Source: Candidatus Competibacteraceae bacterium (lineage in GTDB: Bacteria; Pseudomonadota; Gammaproteobacteria; Competibacterales; Competibacteraceae). Taken from it: 64,000 bases of DNA. Location of the stretch: NCBI GenBank assembly GCA_016712625.1, contig JADJQQ010000018.1, positions 1 through 64,000 on the forward strand, in the 5' to 3' direction. The position numbers and the translations under genes are program-made. The notes beneath the pieces are model-generated. The model searched no databases and was not told the origin of the DNA. It worked only from the letters and a program-made list of their open reading frames with translations. Positions 31,745-39,836 of this stretch are shown here, piece by piece (position 1 is the stretch's first letter; every line of letters starts with the position of its first letter).

Positions 31745-32670
31745 TCATATATCTTCCAAGCCAGCGAACCGAATCCGTTGCGGATCCAATCGCAAGGCGT
31801 CGTGCGAGCATCGGCGCTGGATCAGATATGGTCGCGTGCCGATAGGACCCAGTGCTTTGCTGAGTTCCCGTTTCAACTTGCTGGTGCGTTGTTCGAAATA
31901 ACGCAACTATTCTTGTTTCTTTTCATCCTCCTTCTTATTACCGTCATCCTTACACAGGGCTGTAGCAGCTTTTTCGTATTCTCCGGACAACTCGTCGCGC
32001 AGGCCGCGATATTCCGCCAAAAAGTCATTTACCCAAGAGTCCGTCCAGTGCAGCGGCGGCAACCCGCCAGCGCCCACCGGGCGAACCAGGCCAGCCACGC
32101 GAAACTGATCGGCGTCAGCCGCAGCACAGTTTCGCCGCAGCACACCCGACAGGTCGCGGCGTCCAGCGCCAGAGAAGGCACGGCCAGATTGCGCTGGGCC
32201 TGGCGCACCGCGTCGCCGAAGCTCGCCCCCTCGCGCAGCAGCGACTCCTGCAAGCCGTCGCGCAGGCGCACGAAGGGAATGTCGGCCAGCATGACCTCGG
32301 CGTCGCTGGCGTCGCTGGCGTTGAGCGGGCGTTGGTCTGGTCCGGTGGCGAAGATCACCCGCGAGACCGGAGCGGGATAAAAGAAATTGGAATTGGACTC
32401 GAACGGGCCGGACACCAGCACATGCGACAACCGATCCTGCGGCCGGCCGAACAGCGACAGCGCGTAGCCGAGATAAAAGCCCGTGGTCTTGCGCCCGCCG
32501 GCGATAGAGGCGTGCACCGCCCCGTCCGGGTCGGCGGTCAGCTCCCGCACCGTGGCGGTGATGGCGTCGGCGATGGCCTCGTTGTCCGCCGGTCTGCGGA
32601 TGTCGTTGAGCGGGCGACCGTCGGCAGCACGCAGGATATGGATCGTGTCGAGGGTGATAGGCGCGAAAGC
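31745..32670 (-). pseudogene. Csm6-type (NE0113 family) CARF protein remnant
   Basis: Readable parts are TIHILRAADGRPLNDIRRPADNEAIADAI, VRELTADPDGAVHASIAGGRKTTGFYLGYALSLFGRPQDRLSHVLVS, LADIPFVRLRDGL and, at the end, FEQRTSKLKRELSKALGPIG...PQRIRFAGLEDI. This is the NE0113 family (TIGR02584). The first ~80 residues are lost next to the recombinase insertion. A frame change lies near 32,060, and an in-frame TAG at 31,907-31,909 precedes the last ~55 residues. It was probably an extra cyclic-oligoadenylate-dependent protein of this locus. Confidence 0.82.
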
Positions 32671-32679
32671 ACCGGAAAG

Positions 32680-32748
32680 TCTATCACTAAAGTTGTTTTA
32701 TCGTTTTGATAGCATTACTATCGCATCCTCTTTGGCCCGTGTGATAGA
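32680..32748. promoter_or_regulatory. Putative recombinase site (res-like repeats)
   Basis: TCTATCAC at 32,680-32,687 and its reverse complement GTGATAGA at 32,741-32,748 flank an AT-rich segment that contains a further TGATAG...CTATCG pair. The site directly precedes the serine recombinase ATG and coincides with the truncated end of the Csm6-type gene. Confidence 0.45.
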
Positions 32749-32750
32749 AA

Positions 32751-33305
32751 ATGATCGTTGGCTACGCACGAACCTCCACCGTCGGCCAGATCGTCGGCTT
32801 CGAGGTGCAATTGAGAGAGCTACGAGCAGTCGGCTGCGAGAAGGTCTTCCATGAGCAAGTAGCCTCGGTAGCAGTCCGCCCCCAACTTCAGGCGGCCCTT
32901 GAATTTGTCCGCGAGGGCGACGTGCTGGTCGTGACTAAGCTTGACCGCCTCGCCCGGTCAGTGGCCGAACTCGTGTCGATTATCCATGCGCTTGACCGGA
33001 AGCAAGCCGACCTGCGAATCCTGAACCTGGGGATGGACACCCAGACACCGACTGGCAAGTTGATGCTGACCGTGCTCGGCGGTGTCGGCCAGTTTGAACG
33101 CGAAATGATGCTGGAACGGCAACTAGAGGGTATCGCCAAGGCCCAGGCCGCCGGCAAATATCGGGGGCGCAAGCCCATCCAGACGGATCGGCGGGATGAA
33201 GTCATCCGCTTGGCGGCCACCGGCGTGGCAAAAGCGCAAATCGCGCAACAGTTGAAGATCGGCGAGGCTACGGTCTACCGGATTCTAGCCAAAGAGCGAG
33301 GTTAG
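32751..33305 (+). CDS. Serine recombinase (resolvase/invertase family)
   Basis: The 184-residue protein has GYARTSTVGQ (catalytic Ser near residue 9), VVTKLDRLARSVAEL (conserved Arg residues), QTPTGKLMLTVLGGVGQFEREMMLERQLEGI (long helix E) and a C-terminal helix-turn-helix (VAKAQIAQQLKIGEATVYRIL). Length is normal for the resolvase/invertase group. It would act on sites next to its own gene. The insertion boundary falls inside the neighbouring Csm6-type gene. Confidence 0.93.
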   Translation: MIVGYARTSTVGQIVGFEVQLRELRAVGCEKVFHEQVASVAVRPQLQAALEFVREGDVLVVTKLDRLARSVAELVSIIHALDRKQADLRILNLGMDTQTPTGKLMLTVLGGVGQFEREMMLERQLEGIAKAQAAGKYRGRKPIQTDRRDEVIRLAATGVAKAQIAQQLKIGEATVYRILAKERG

Positions 33306-33843
33306 GTACGCCCAACTTAGCCAACGTGCAGTCTAAAAAAACTAAGAGCATAGCCTTGGGCGACGGCATATTCAGTCAGGTTGATACGCCGTTTGAAGTC
33401 ATCGATTTCCTGCTGACGGGTCGGAAACATGGCTTGAACCATAGCCGGACAACACGAAAAAGAAAGCCCATTTCTTTTTCCTATTGCCCCTTTTTGTTTG
33501 AGGTGTTGCTGAGTGTTGCTGATTTGCGGGGTGGTTTCTAACGCTTGGTTCTCTTCTTTTTATTTAAAGGTTAAATAAAAGAAAAGGATAAGCCGAAAAA
33601 ATTCGAAAAAATTTTATAAAAAAAATTTATAAAATTAACCCGCGACCTACACTTATCGATTTTAAGGTCGAAAAAATATTAAAATAACGTTTTTTTAACG
33701 TTGAAATAAGGCAGACTAACTGCCCATTCAAAAGAGATTTTGGACAAAAATTGACCAACGATTTTTGAAGCCTGTGCATCCGCCCCGCGCGACTAAAAAT
33801 GCTTAAAAGCTTCTAGATCGACGAGATTTCAGTTTTAAATCTT
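33306..33843. other. Gene-poor, AT-rich stretch
   Basis: No convincing gene was found. A 71-codon open frame (33,326-33,541, plus) lacks a recognisable motif. From about 33,540 to 33,700 the sequence is strongly AT-rich with long A and T runs (including AAAAAAATTTATAAAA) and short inverted repeats (AACGTTTTTTTAACGTT). It stands out from the GC-rich surroundings. Confidence 0.6.
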
Positions 33844-34486
33844 CTAACGCTTTCTCGTTGTTGGAGTCCGTTCCATCTGATCGCTTCCTGCGATACCGAT
33901 TTCAGACTTGATCTGGCTGGTACCATCGGAATGGCGTTTGTTTGCGGCCTTGATCTGGCTGACAAAGCCTGGGTCCGGCGTGATGGTGTAGAAAACGTCG
34001 AGAATGCGTCCGCGTTCTCCGGTTCGGTCCTCTTTTGGACCTTTTTCACAAACCCATTGCGCCAGGTGCCGAGGATCGGACAGCGGTACTCGACACGCGC
34101 CAGCGTCGGGTTATCCGACACCACTAGCTCCAGGTCTTACCAGTGCGTCCCGATTTGCCGCTGATACTGTTCGACGGAAATATCAAAGCTCCTGACCACC
34201 GCCTGTAGCGCATCCCGAAAGCCCATCCAGCTCAGCGGATACAGCGCGACGGTCAGCAGGCCCACTACGGAATGGGTCACGGTGCGATGGCCGAACCGGC
34301 GTTCGAGCGGCACGGATAGCCAAAAGAACAGCCGCCCCACCTTGGACGTAGGTAAATCCACATCCGGCCCTAATGACGCCACCGCCACCAGAAGCCAACC
34401 TATCCCCAGTCGGGTTTATAGCCAAACAGCGTCGCCCCGCCCAGATAGAGAACGGAGGCAAAGGCGATATGGGTGCCGAAGGTCAT
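33844..34486 (-). pseudogene. YdjM/DUF457-like membrane protein with C-terminal extension (broken)
   Basis: MTFGTHIAFASVLYLGGATLFGY, then DVDLPTSKVGRLFFWLSVPLERRFGHRTVTHSVVGLL gives the metal-binding pattern (H, D-x-D, GHR-x-xTHS) of YdjM-like membrane hydrolases. A frame change lies near 34,410. An in-frame TAA after QRQIGTHW splits off a C-terminal part (ELVVSDNPTLARVEYRCPILGTWRNGF, later YTITPDPGFVSQIKAANKRHSDGTS) that needs one more frame change. About 213 residues when repaired. Function unknown. Confidence 0.6.
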
Positions 34487-34527
34487 GCGGTTTTACTGGG
34501 GTTTATGGGTATTGGTGAAAAGCTGAT

Positions 34528-34547
34528 GTTATTATATAAGTAATAAC
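34528..34547. promoter_or_regulatory. Palindromic operator of the antitoxin-doc pair
   Basis: GTTATTA and TAATAAC form a perfect inverted repeat with a 6-base spacer, 16 bases before the antitoxin ATG. It is a likely autoregulation site. Confidence 0.6.
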
Positions 34548-34563
34548 TTTTTGAGTCGTCGCC

Positions 34564-34792
34564 ATGATTGAACTGAAAGTCCGCCGCTTCGGTAACTCAC
34601 TGGGCGTCATTCTGCCTAAAGAAGTCACTCGCCGCTTACAGGCCACCGATGGGCAGGCCCTGTACCTGCTTTGAAGCGCCCGACGGGAGCTATCGGCTGA
34701 CGCCTTACGATCCCGCCTTCGAGCAGAAAATGACTCAGGCTGAAGACCTCATGGTCCGCTACCGGAATACGCTGCATGTATTAGCGCAGTGA
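34564..34792 (+). pseudogene. AbrB-type antitoxin of Doc (one frameshift)
   Basis: MIELKVRRFGNSLGVILPKEVTRRLQATDGQALYL is the typical AbrB/MazE swapped-hairpin start. A single extra T in CTGCTTTGAAG breaks the frame. After it, EAPDGSYRLTPYDPAFEQKMTQAEDLMVRYRNTLHVLAQ completes a 75-residue antitoxin. The stop overlaps the toxin start. Confidence 0.82.
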
Positions 34793-35187
34793 CTGCGCCG
34801 CTGTGGATTGAAGTACGGGACGCGCTGGCCCTGCACGAGCGCCTGCTAGCCCTGCACGGTGGCGCGGTGGGCTTACGCGATAGGGGTTTGCTGGAATCCG
34901 CCCTCGCCCGACCGCAACAGCTTTACGCCTACGCCGATACACCCGACCGCCTTGCACTAGCCGCGGCCTACACCGTGGGTCTGGTTCGCAATCATCCTTT
35001 TATCGACGGCAACAAGCGGGTCGGTTTTATCGTCGGCATCCTGTTTCTCGAACTCAACGGGTATCGGTTCACGGCGGACGAGGCCCAAACCGCCCAAGCC
35101 GTGCTAGCACTGGCCGCCGGTACGCTGGATGAAGCCAGTTATACGCACTTTCTGCGGGCCAACAGCCAGCGCCTCATCCCGCGTTAA
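34789..35187 (+). CDS. doc: Doc-type Fic-domain toxin
   Basis: The 132-residue protein carries the Fic/Doc motif VRNHPFIDGNKRVGF (HPF-x-DGNKR) near residues 66-75 and LLALHGGAVGLRDRGLLESALARPQ near the start. Doc phosphorylates EF-Tu and stops translation until bound by its antitoxin. It uses a GTG start that overlaps the antitoxin stop. Its own stop overlaps, tail to tail, the end of the minus-strand gene at 35,184. Confidence 0.9.
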   Translation: MTAPLWIEVRDALALHERLLALHGGAVGLRDRGLLESALARPQQLYAYADTPDRLALAAAYTVGLVRNHPFIDGNKRVGFIVGILFLELNGYRFTADEAQTAQAVLALAAGTLDEASYTHFLRANSQRLIPR

Positions 35188-36000
35188 TTCGCCTTTCCCG
35201 CCCCACGGAACAAGAACACCCGCACCGAGATTATCACCGCCGCCAGCATCCCGGCGAAGATGTACAATTCCGTGTCGCCGGTGCCGATGGCGAGCTAGCG
35301 AGCGCAACAATCATGACCGGCGTGAAATCGAAGTAGCGGACGCCCGCCGCGTGGCACATTTCCCGGATGTGTTGCTTATCGACCAGCCTTTCCTTTGCCG
35401 AGTCATCGAGCATATCGGCAATGGCCTGGGGGTTGCCGCCCGATTGCTTGACGATGTGGCCGACGAAGAGGCCCGGCGATTCAATCAGCATCCCTGTTTG
35501 GTGATGTAGGTCTGGACGATTTCCCGTGTCGTTTCTGGCGTTAGCGGTAAAACCGCGATTTCCGTCATTTTCCACCACAGCTTAGCGAGGTTGGCTTTTT
35601 TGGCGCTAGCACAGCCGATGACTTGAGCCTCAAACACGGCCAGCCAGAACACCGTCTATGTCGGGGTGAGGCTGGTCAGGTCGTCCACGGCGATGATGAC
35701 CTTACCGTGGTGGTCGTGCAGGGCGGGAATAATCGCCGCTGTCAGGTCGCGCATACTGAGGCGGAGACTTGGCGGCGAATCTTCGCCCACTCGATCAACT
35801 CCGGCGGTAGGTCTTGATACTGCTCCGGTCGCTCCAGCAAAGCTGGATCAAGCAGGCCAGCGGCCAACAGCTCGCGGGCGATGCAAATGAATTGGGCTTT
35901 CGGCTGATGGTCAGCGATGTGGATAATGGTCTGAGTTCGCCGCTGGCGCTGGCTGTGTCTATCGGTGTTCGGGATCGTCCGTCTCGGCATCGACCGGGGC
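35184..36000 (-). pseudogene. ATPase-like protein with C-terminal membrane helices, copy 1 (broken)
   Basis: Across frames it reads RDLTAAIIPALHDHHGKVIIAVDDLTSLTPT (Walker B-like), FWLAVFEAQVIGCASAKKANLAKLWWKM (sensor 1-like), REIVQTYITKQG, HIVKQSGGNPQAIADMLDDSAKERLVDKQ, HAAGVRYFDFTPVMIVALA and a hydrophobic end (IAGMLAAVIISVRVFLF-like) closing with GAGKAN. The P-loop is missing. A short deletion lies after VALA. It is a truncated AAA-like protein, function unknown. A diverged copy lies in inverted orientation to its right. Confidence 0.5.
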
Positions 36001-36021
36001 GCGTTCCTCCCGACGCCGCTC

Positions 36022-36424
36022 CACCGAGATTGAGATTCCACCACTCACGCCAGACGCTACCCGCGAAATCGTCCAGAACTACATTACCAAGCAGGGGATG
36101 TTGATCGAATCGCCGAGCCTGTTTGCGGGCCACATCGTTAAGCAAAGCGGCGGCAATCCCCAAGTTATCGCCGATATGCTGGAGGATTCGAGCAAGGAGC
36201 GGCTGGTGGACAAGCAGCGGATTCGAGAAATGCGCCACGCCGCCGGCGTGCGCTACTTCGACTTCACCCCGGTGATGATCGTGGCCCTGGCCTAGGTGGT
36301 CGGGGCGCGGTATCTGGCGATTGGCACCGGCGACACGGAATTGTACATCTTCGCTGGCATGGTGGTGGCGGTGATCATTTCGCTACGGGTGTTTCTGTTC
36401 AAGGGCGCGGGGAAGGCGAATTAA
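36022..36424 (+). pseudogene. ATPase-like protein, copy 2, inverted C-terminal fragment
   Basis: TEIEIPPLTPDATREIVQNYITKQGMLIESPSLFAGHIVKQSGGNPQVIADMLEDSSKERLVDKQRIREMRHAAGVRYFDFTPVMIVALA is followed by an in-frame TAG and VVGARYLAIGTGDTELYIFAGMVVAVIISLRVFLFKGAGKAN. It matches the minus-strand copy closely at protein level but has many silent differences, so the two are old paralogues. The ATPase core is missing. Confidence 0.55.
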
Positions 36425-36491
36425 TAGTAAGAGCGGTTTTCGCCTGTTTTTTCAGTAAGCCACTATTTTTATTAACGCAAAGGAGAAAACG

Positions 36492-36740
36492 ATGCAGGAT
36501 TATGTTCTATCGGTTCGGGCAGTGCGCAATGGCGCCTTTGTCGCCGACGTTGGCCCCAGTAAATTTCTAGTGGTTCCTCCCGATCAAAAAGCGCCGATGC
36601 CCGCGCACGCGATTACCCAAGCGGCTTGGTATAAATGGGGTCTGCTCACGAAGCGGACAAAATCGTACGCTAACGACGTTGAATCCTTGTTGGGGCCCTC
36701 TCGGAAAAGGGAAGATGAAGCACGTCGCGCGCTTATTTGA
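36492..36740 (+). CDS. Hypothetical 82-residue protein
   Basis: The sequence MQDYVLSVRAVRNGAFVADV...KFLVVPPDQKAPMPAHAITQAAWYKWGL is not recognised. A good ribosome site (AAAGGAG, six bases before ATG) supports translation. It may be the 5' part of a longer gene cut by the FrmR fragment that meets its 3' end. No membrane or signal segment. Confidence 0.5.
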   Translation: MQDYVLSVRAVRNGAFVADVGPSKFLVVPPDQKAPMPAHAITQAAWYKWGLLTKRTKSYANDVESLLGPSRKREDEARRALI

Positions 36741-36930
36741 GATAAGAGCGTAACGCTGCTACCACCTGTTCCAAATCCTCCTGACGCTGTCGTGGCGGGA
36801 GGTCATCGGCGCCGAGGTGCTCGCGGATATGGCCTTCCAACACCTCTGCCATCAAGCCGTTTACGGCGCCCCGGATCGCGGTTACTCCGCGCGATCGGGC
36901 GTCATGAGGCGCGTTGGCGGGGTCTATCAT
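36733..36930 (-). pseudogene. FrmR/CsoR-type repressor, 3' fragment
   Basis: AIRGAVNGLMAEVLEGHIREHLGADDLPPRQRQEDLEQVVAALRSYLK is the C-terminal half of FrmR/RcnR-like repressors, which sense formaldehyde or metals. The N-terminal helix with the RRIRGQ region and the Cys ligand is missing. The first 15 codons before AIRGAV do not match the family. No partner gene (formaldehyde or metal export) is nearby. Confidence 0.75.
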
Positions 36931-37072
36931 TATTCAAGATAATGGACAAAATCATGAATTTTAGCCTTTAAAATGCGCATGGATACGTGTTACGTAATAT
37001 GTTTAATACAAGAAAACTAGCTTTATGCTTTTGAATTATGGGTCGTGAGGTGGCTCGGAAATTACCCCAAGT

Positions 37073-37690
37073 TCACGATAACGCCATGTCACGTACACTG
37101 ATGGCTTCAACACCCTCTGTGACCGGGTAACGTTCTTCGCCCGAGTAGACGACAAACGCTTTTGTCGGCGAAAGATCCTCACATGCCCGATAAAACCTCT
37201 TTCGAGCTTGGCCGCTAGACCCCTTTGATTTCGATGGCCCAGCGCTCCCCGTTCGGTCGTTCCAGCACCAGATCGATTTCTGCCCCGACGGCGGTTCGAT
37301 AAAACAGCGGTTGCGTTCGCCAGGATAGAGCCGCCAATAAGTTTTCGAGCACAAAGCCTTCCCAACTAACACCGATCACCGGATGTCCAGCCAGTCGATC
37401 CAGCGACTCAATATTCAGTAACGCATGGAGCAATCCGCTATCCCGCACGTAAACCTTGGGTGTTTTCACCAGTCGTTTACCGAGGTTGGCATGAGAGGGT
37501 TGTAAGCGTCGTACCAGCAGTAGATTAGCCAGCAGATCGATATAGCGAAGCACTGTCTGGGTACTAATCGCCAAGGCGCGGCCCAGTCCTGACGCATTGA
37601 GCAATCCTCCCTGACCATGGGCCAGCATCGTCCAAAGCCGTTCTAGCGTCTCGGCCGGAATGCGCGGGCCGTTGCCGTTGATCCGAGAGA
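37073..37690 (-). pseudogene. AAA_14/DUF4143 ATPase, C-terminal fragment (one frameshift)
   Basis: RIPAETLERLWTMLAHGQGGLLNASGLGRALAISTQTVLRYIDLLANLLLVRRLQPSHANLGKRLVKTPKVYVRDSGLLHALL...VSWEGFVLENLL is the DUF4143 part (winged helix plus nuclease-like) of this ATPase family, with AVGAEIDLVLERPNGERWAIEIKG as the PD-(D/E)XK-like end. The AAA P-loop half is absent. After IEIKGV a frame change is needed to reach ACEDLSPTKAFVVYSGEERYPV. Confidence 0.75.
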
Positions 37691-37694
37691 GTGT

Positions 37695-37937
37695 TGATGA
37701 ATTACGCCAGCGGTTGCGACGAGTCCGAGATGCGGGCGCGGAACGTCGCCCGTGCTGGTTTTGCTTGCGGAAGGCACGGTGAAAGATCGACGACAGGCAG
37801 CGGTGGGGGGTGCATCGGGCGACAGTAGGGACCTGGCCGGCGCGCTACGAGCGTGGGGCTTGGCGGGCTTGCTGCAACGTGGTCGTCGGGTGCCCGGACG
37901 GGGTGTCACCTTTCGGCGTAAGGTTCCGTTGCATTAA
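37695..37937 (+). pseudogene. Unidentified gene fragment cut by the IS6 element
   Basis: An open stretch reads ...DELRQRLRRVRDAG, VLVLLAEGTVKDRRQAAVGGASGD, SRDLAGALRAWGLAGLLQRGRRVPGRGVTFRRK. It continues into the left end of the IS6-type element, whose sequence supplies the stop. No family was recognised. Confidence 0.35.
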
Positions 37938-38657
37938 TTTTCGTTGGGTGGGCTTGTAGTTGAGGGTAGGCTACCAGCAGACACAATCAGGCTGCGAGGG
38001 AATAGAACGGGTCGGCGGCTGACAAGCTCTGGAGGTTTTGCATCTGCCCTTTTTTGATCATGTGCATGAGTTCAATGCCTTGGAGGGTAATGCGAGCAGA
38101 GTGAACGGCTTGGAAGCCTAGCATGGGCCGAGCGATCCGTTTGACCGCCCGATGGCCTTGCTTGATCAGGTTGTTTACGTATTTCCGTTGGCGGATAGCA
38201 ATCTTGGGATCAGTGTCGGTGTCGGCATTGAGCGCGGTCAACGCAGCAGTATTGGCTCCACTCTGATCGATGGTGACTTTCGACGGTCTGCCCCGCCTCT
38301 ATCCACCGCGCGATACAGGTATTTCCACTGGCCCTTGCTCTTGATGTTCGTCCAGCCGCCAACTCGAAACCACCAGCTGCTTCTCTCCCCAGCTAAACCG
38401 TGCTTCCAATAGGGGGGTAAACTTCAAAACCCAGCGGTAGAGGCTGGTATGATCGACCGCAACCCCGCGTTCCGCCATCATTTCCTCCATGTTTCGATAA
38501 CTGAGCAGATAGGCCAGGTACCACCGGACCCGCAGGAGAATAATCGCCTTCTCATGCCGGTGGCCTTTGAAAATCAAGCATGCACGTCATCCTGCTTGTA
38601 TCGATTGGGCCGCATAGGCTACCGGAACTCGACAACCTCCGCTAACGCAACGAAACC
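37922..38657 (-). mobile_element. IS6-family insertion sequence with internal deletion
   Basis: The ends are GGTTCCGTTGCATTA at 37,922 and, inverted, GGTTTCGTTGCGTTA at 38,643-38,657 (13 of 15 identical), typical of IS6-family tips. Length (736 bases) is short for the family because of a deletion inside the transposase. No target duplication was found, which is consistent with later rearrangement. Confidence 0.78.
37987..38577 (-). pseudogene. IS6-family transposase (internally deleted)
   Basis: The 5' part reads MIFKGHRHEKAIILLRVRWYLAYLLSYRNMEEMMAERGVAVDHTSLYRWV and, frame-shifted, GQWKYLYRAVD. The 3' part reads VTIDQSGANTAALTALNADTDTDPKIAIRQRKYVNNLIKQGHRAVKR and GIELMHMIKKGQ. Compared with intact IS6 transposases about 40 residues between YLYRAVD and VTIDQSG are missing, including the region of the second part of the DDE fold. 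It is not active by itself. Confidence 0.85.
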
Positions 38658-38806
38658 CACTCGGCTGGCAGACCTTGTGGCAAGGGATGCAAAAACTTGA
38701 TCTGCTCGCCCAAGGCGTCCTCTTGTCGTCTAAGTTACTTGAATTTGGGTAATGACAAGGACTTCAGTCGCGGATTATTTCTTGTTATCCCTGTCTCCAT
38801 GTCCTG

Positions 38807-39088
38807 TTAATCATCTTCGTCCAGACCAACGATTTCCCGCTGCGGCACGGTTTTAGGATCGACTGTAATTGGACGGTAGATCTCTACCCGGTCGCCATCG
38901 GCTAGCGGGACGGTTAGCTTGGTGATCTTGCCAAAAATGCCGACCTTGCTCTTCTTTAAATCTAGATCCGGGCAACGCGCCAGGATGCCGGAGCGCTCGA
39001 TGGCTTGCAGCACTGTGCTGTCGTCTGGCACGTCTAACGACAGCCAAATTGGTTGTGCCGGTTGGATGTAAGCGACGCTGACTTGCAT
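38807..39088 (-). CDS. rnfH: RnfH-family ubiquitin-like protein
   Basis: The 93-residue RnfH/UPF0125 protein (MQVSVAYIQPAQPIWLSLDVPDDSTVLQAIERSGIL, GIFGKITKL, ADGDRVEIYRPI) has the beta-grasp pattern of the family. The start is chosen at MQV because of a strong ribosome site (GGAGGG) and because the upstream codons do not match the family. It is last in the rnf operon, 48 bases after rnfE. Its biochemical role is not settled; in nitrogen fixers it is often clustered with rnf. Confidence 0.9.
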   Translation of the reverse strand: MQVSVAYIQPAQPIWLSLDVPDDSTVLQAIERSGILARCPDLDLKKSKVGIFGKITKLTVPLADGDRVEIYRPITVDPKTVPQREIVGLDEDD

Positions 39089-39135
39089 ATTTACCCTCCG
39101 CTTGATGCGCGTGTTAAAGTCATTTCCGCGCCGTT

Positions 39136-39836
39136 TCAAGCCACGGACGGCGACCGTTTCGGTTTGGGCGGGACCGCGTTAGCCCGTTCCGCCACCTTCT
39201 GTTTCCGCCGCCGCTCCAGCACCCGCTTGCCGGCCAGCAAAAACCCAGCACCAGAAAACCGCCGGGCGGCAGCAGCATCAGCAAAAACCCTTTGTAGTTC
39301 GAAATCAAGGTCATTTCGAGAAAAGCGAAGCTGTCGCCCAGCAATAGCGAGGCATGGGCGAACAGGGTGCCGCTGCCTAACACTTCGCGGCAGCCGCCGA
39401 TGGCGACCAGAGCCAGCGTGTAGCCCAACCCCATGGCCAGACCATCCGCCGCCGAAGCCGATACCGCCCGTTTCGAGGCGAACGCTTCGGCCCGGCCCAG
39501 CACCGCGCAGTTGACCACGATCAATGGGACGAACAGCCCCAGCACCTTGTACAGATCGTGCAGCCAGGCGTTGATCGCCATGTCAGCCAGCGACACCAAA
39601 GCGGCGATCAGCAGCACGAACACCGGAATCCGCACTTCCTGCGTGATCAGGTTGCGGCACGCGGCGATGACGATATTGGCGGTTAAGAGCACGCCTGTGG
39701 TCGCCAATCCCATGCCCAAGCCGTTGGTGGCGGTGGTTGTCACCGCCATCAGCGGGCACAGCGCCAACATCTGTGCCAAGACCACGTTGTTGTGCCAGAG
39801 ACCGTCAGCAAAAATGCTTTGATAATCGTCATTCAT
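39136..39836 (-). pseudogene. rnfE: RnfE, Rnf complex membrane subunit (frameshift near 3' end)
   Basis: This is an inner-membrane subunit of the Rnf ion-pumping ferredoxin:NAD oxidoreductase. It has [50 protein letters not shown] and ALVAIGGCREVLGSGTLF with the family's helices. One base is missing in the GGG/TTTTT run near 39,240. Repaired, it ends FLLAGKRVLERRRKQKVAERA...SPSVA at a stop at 39,136. As written it shifts to an unrelated tail. The start overlaps the rnfG stop. This is the only break seen in the rnf-nif region. Confidence 0.92.
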
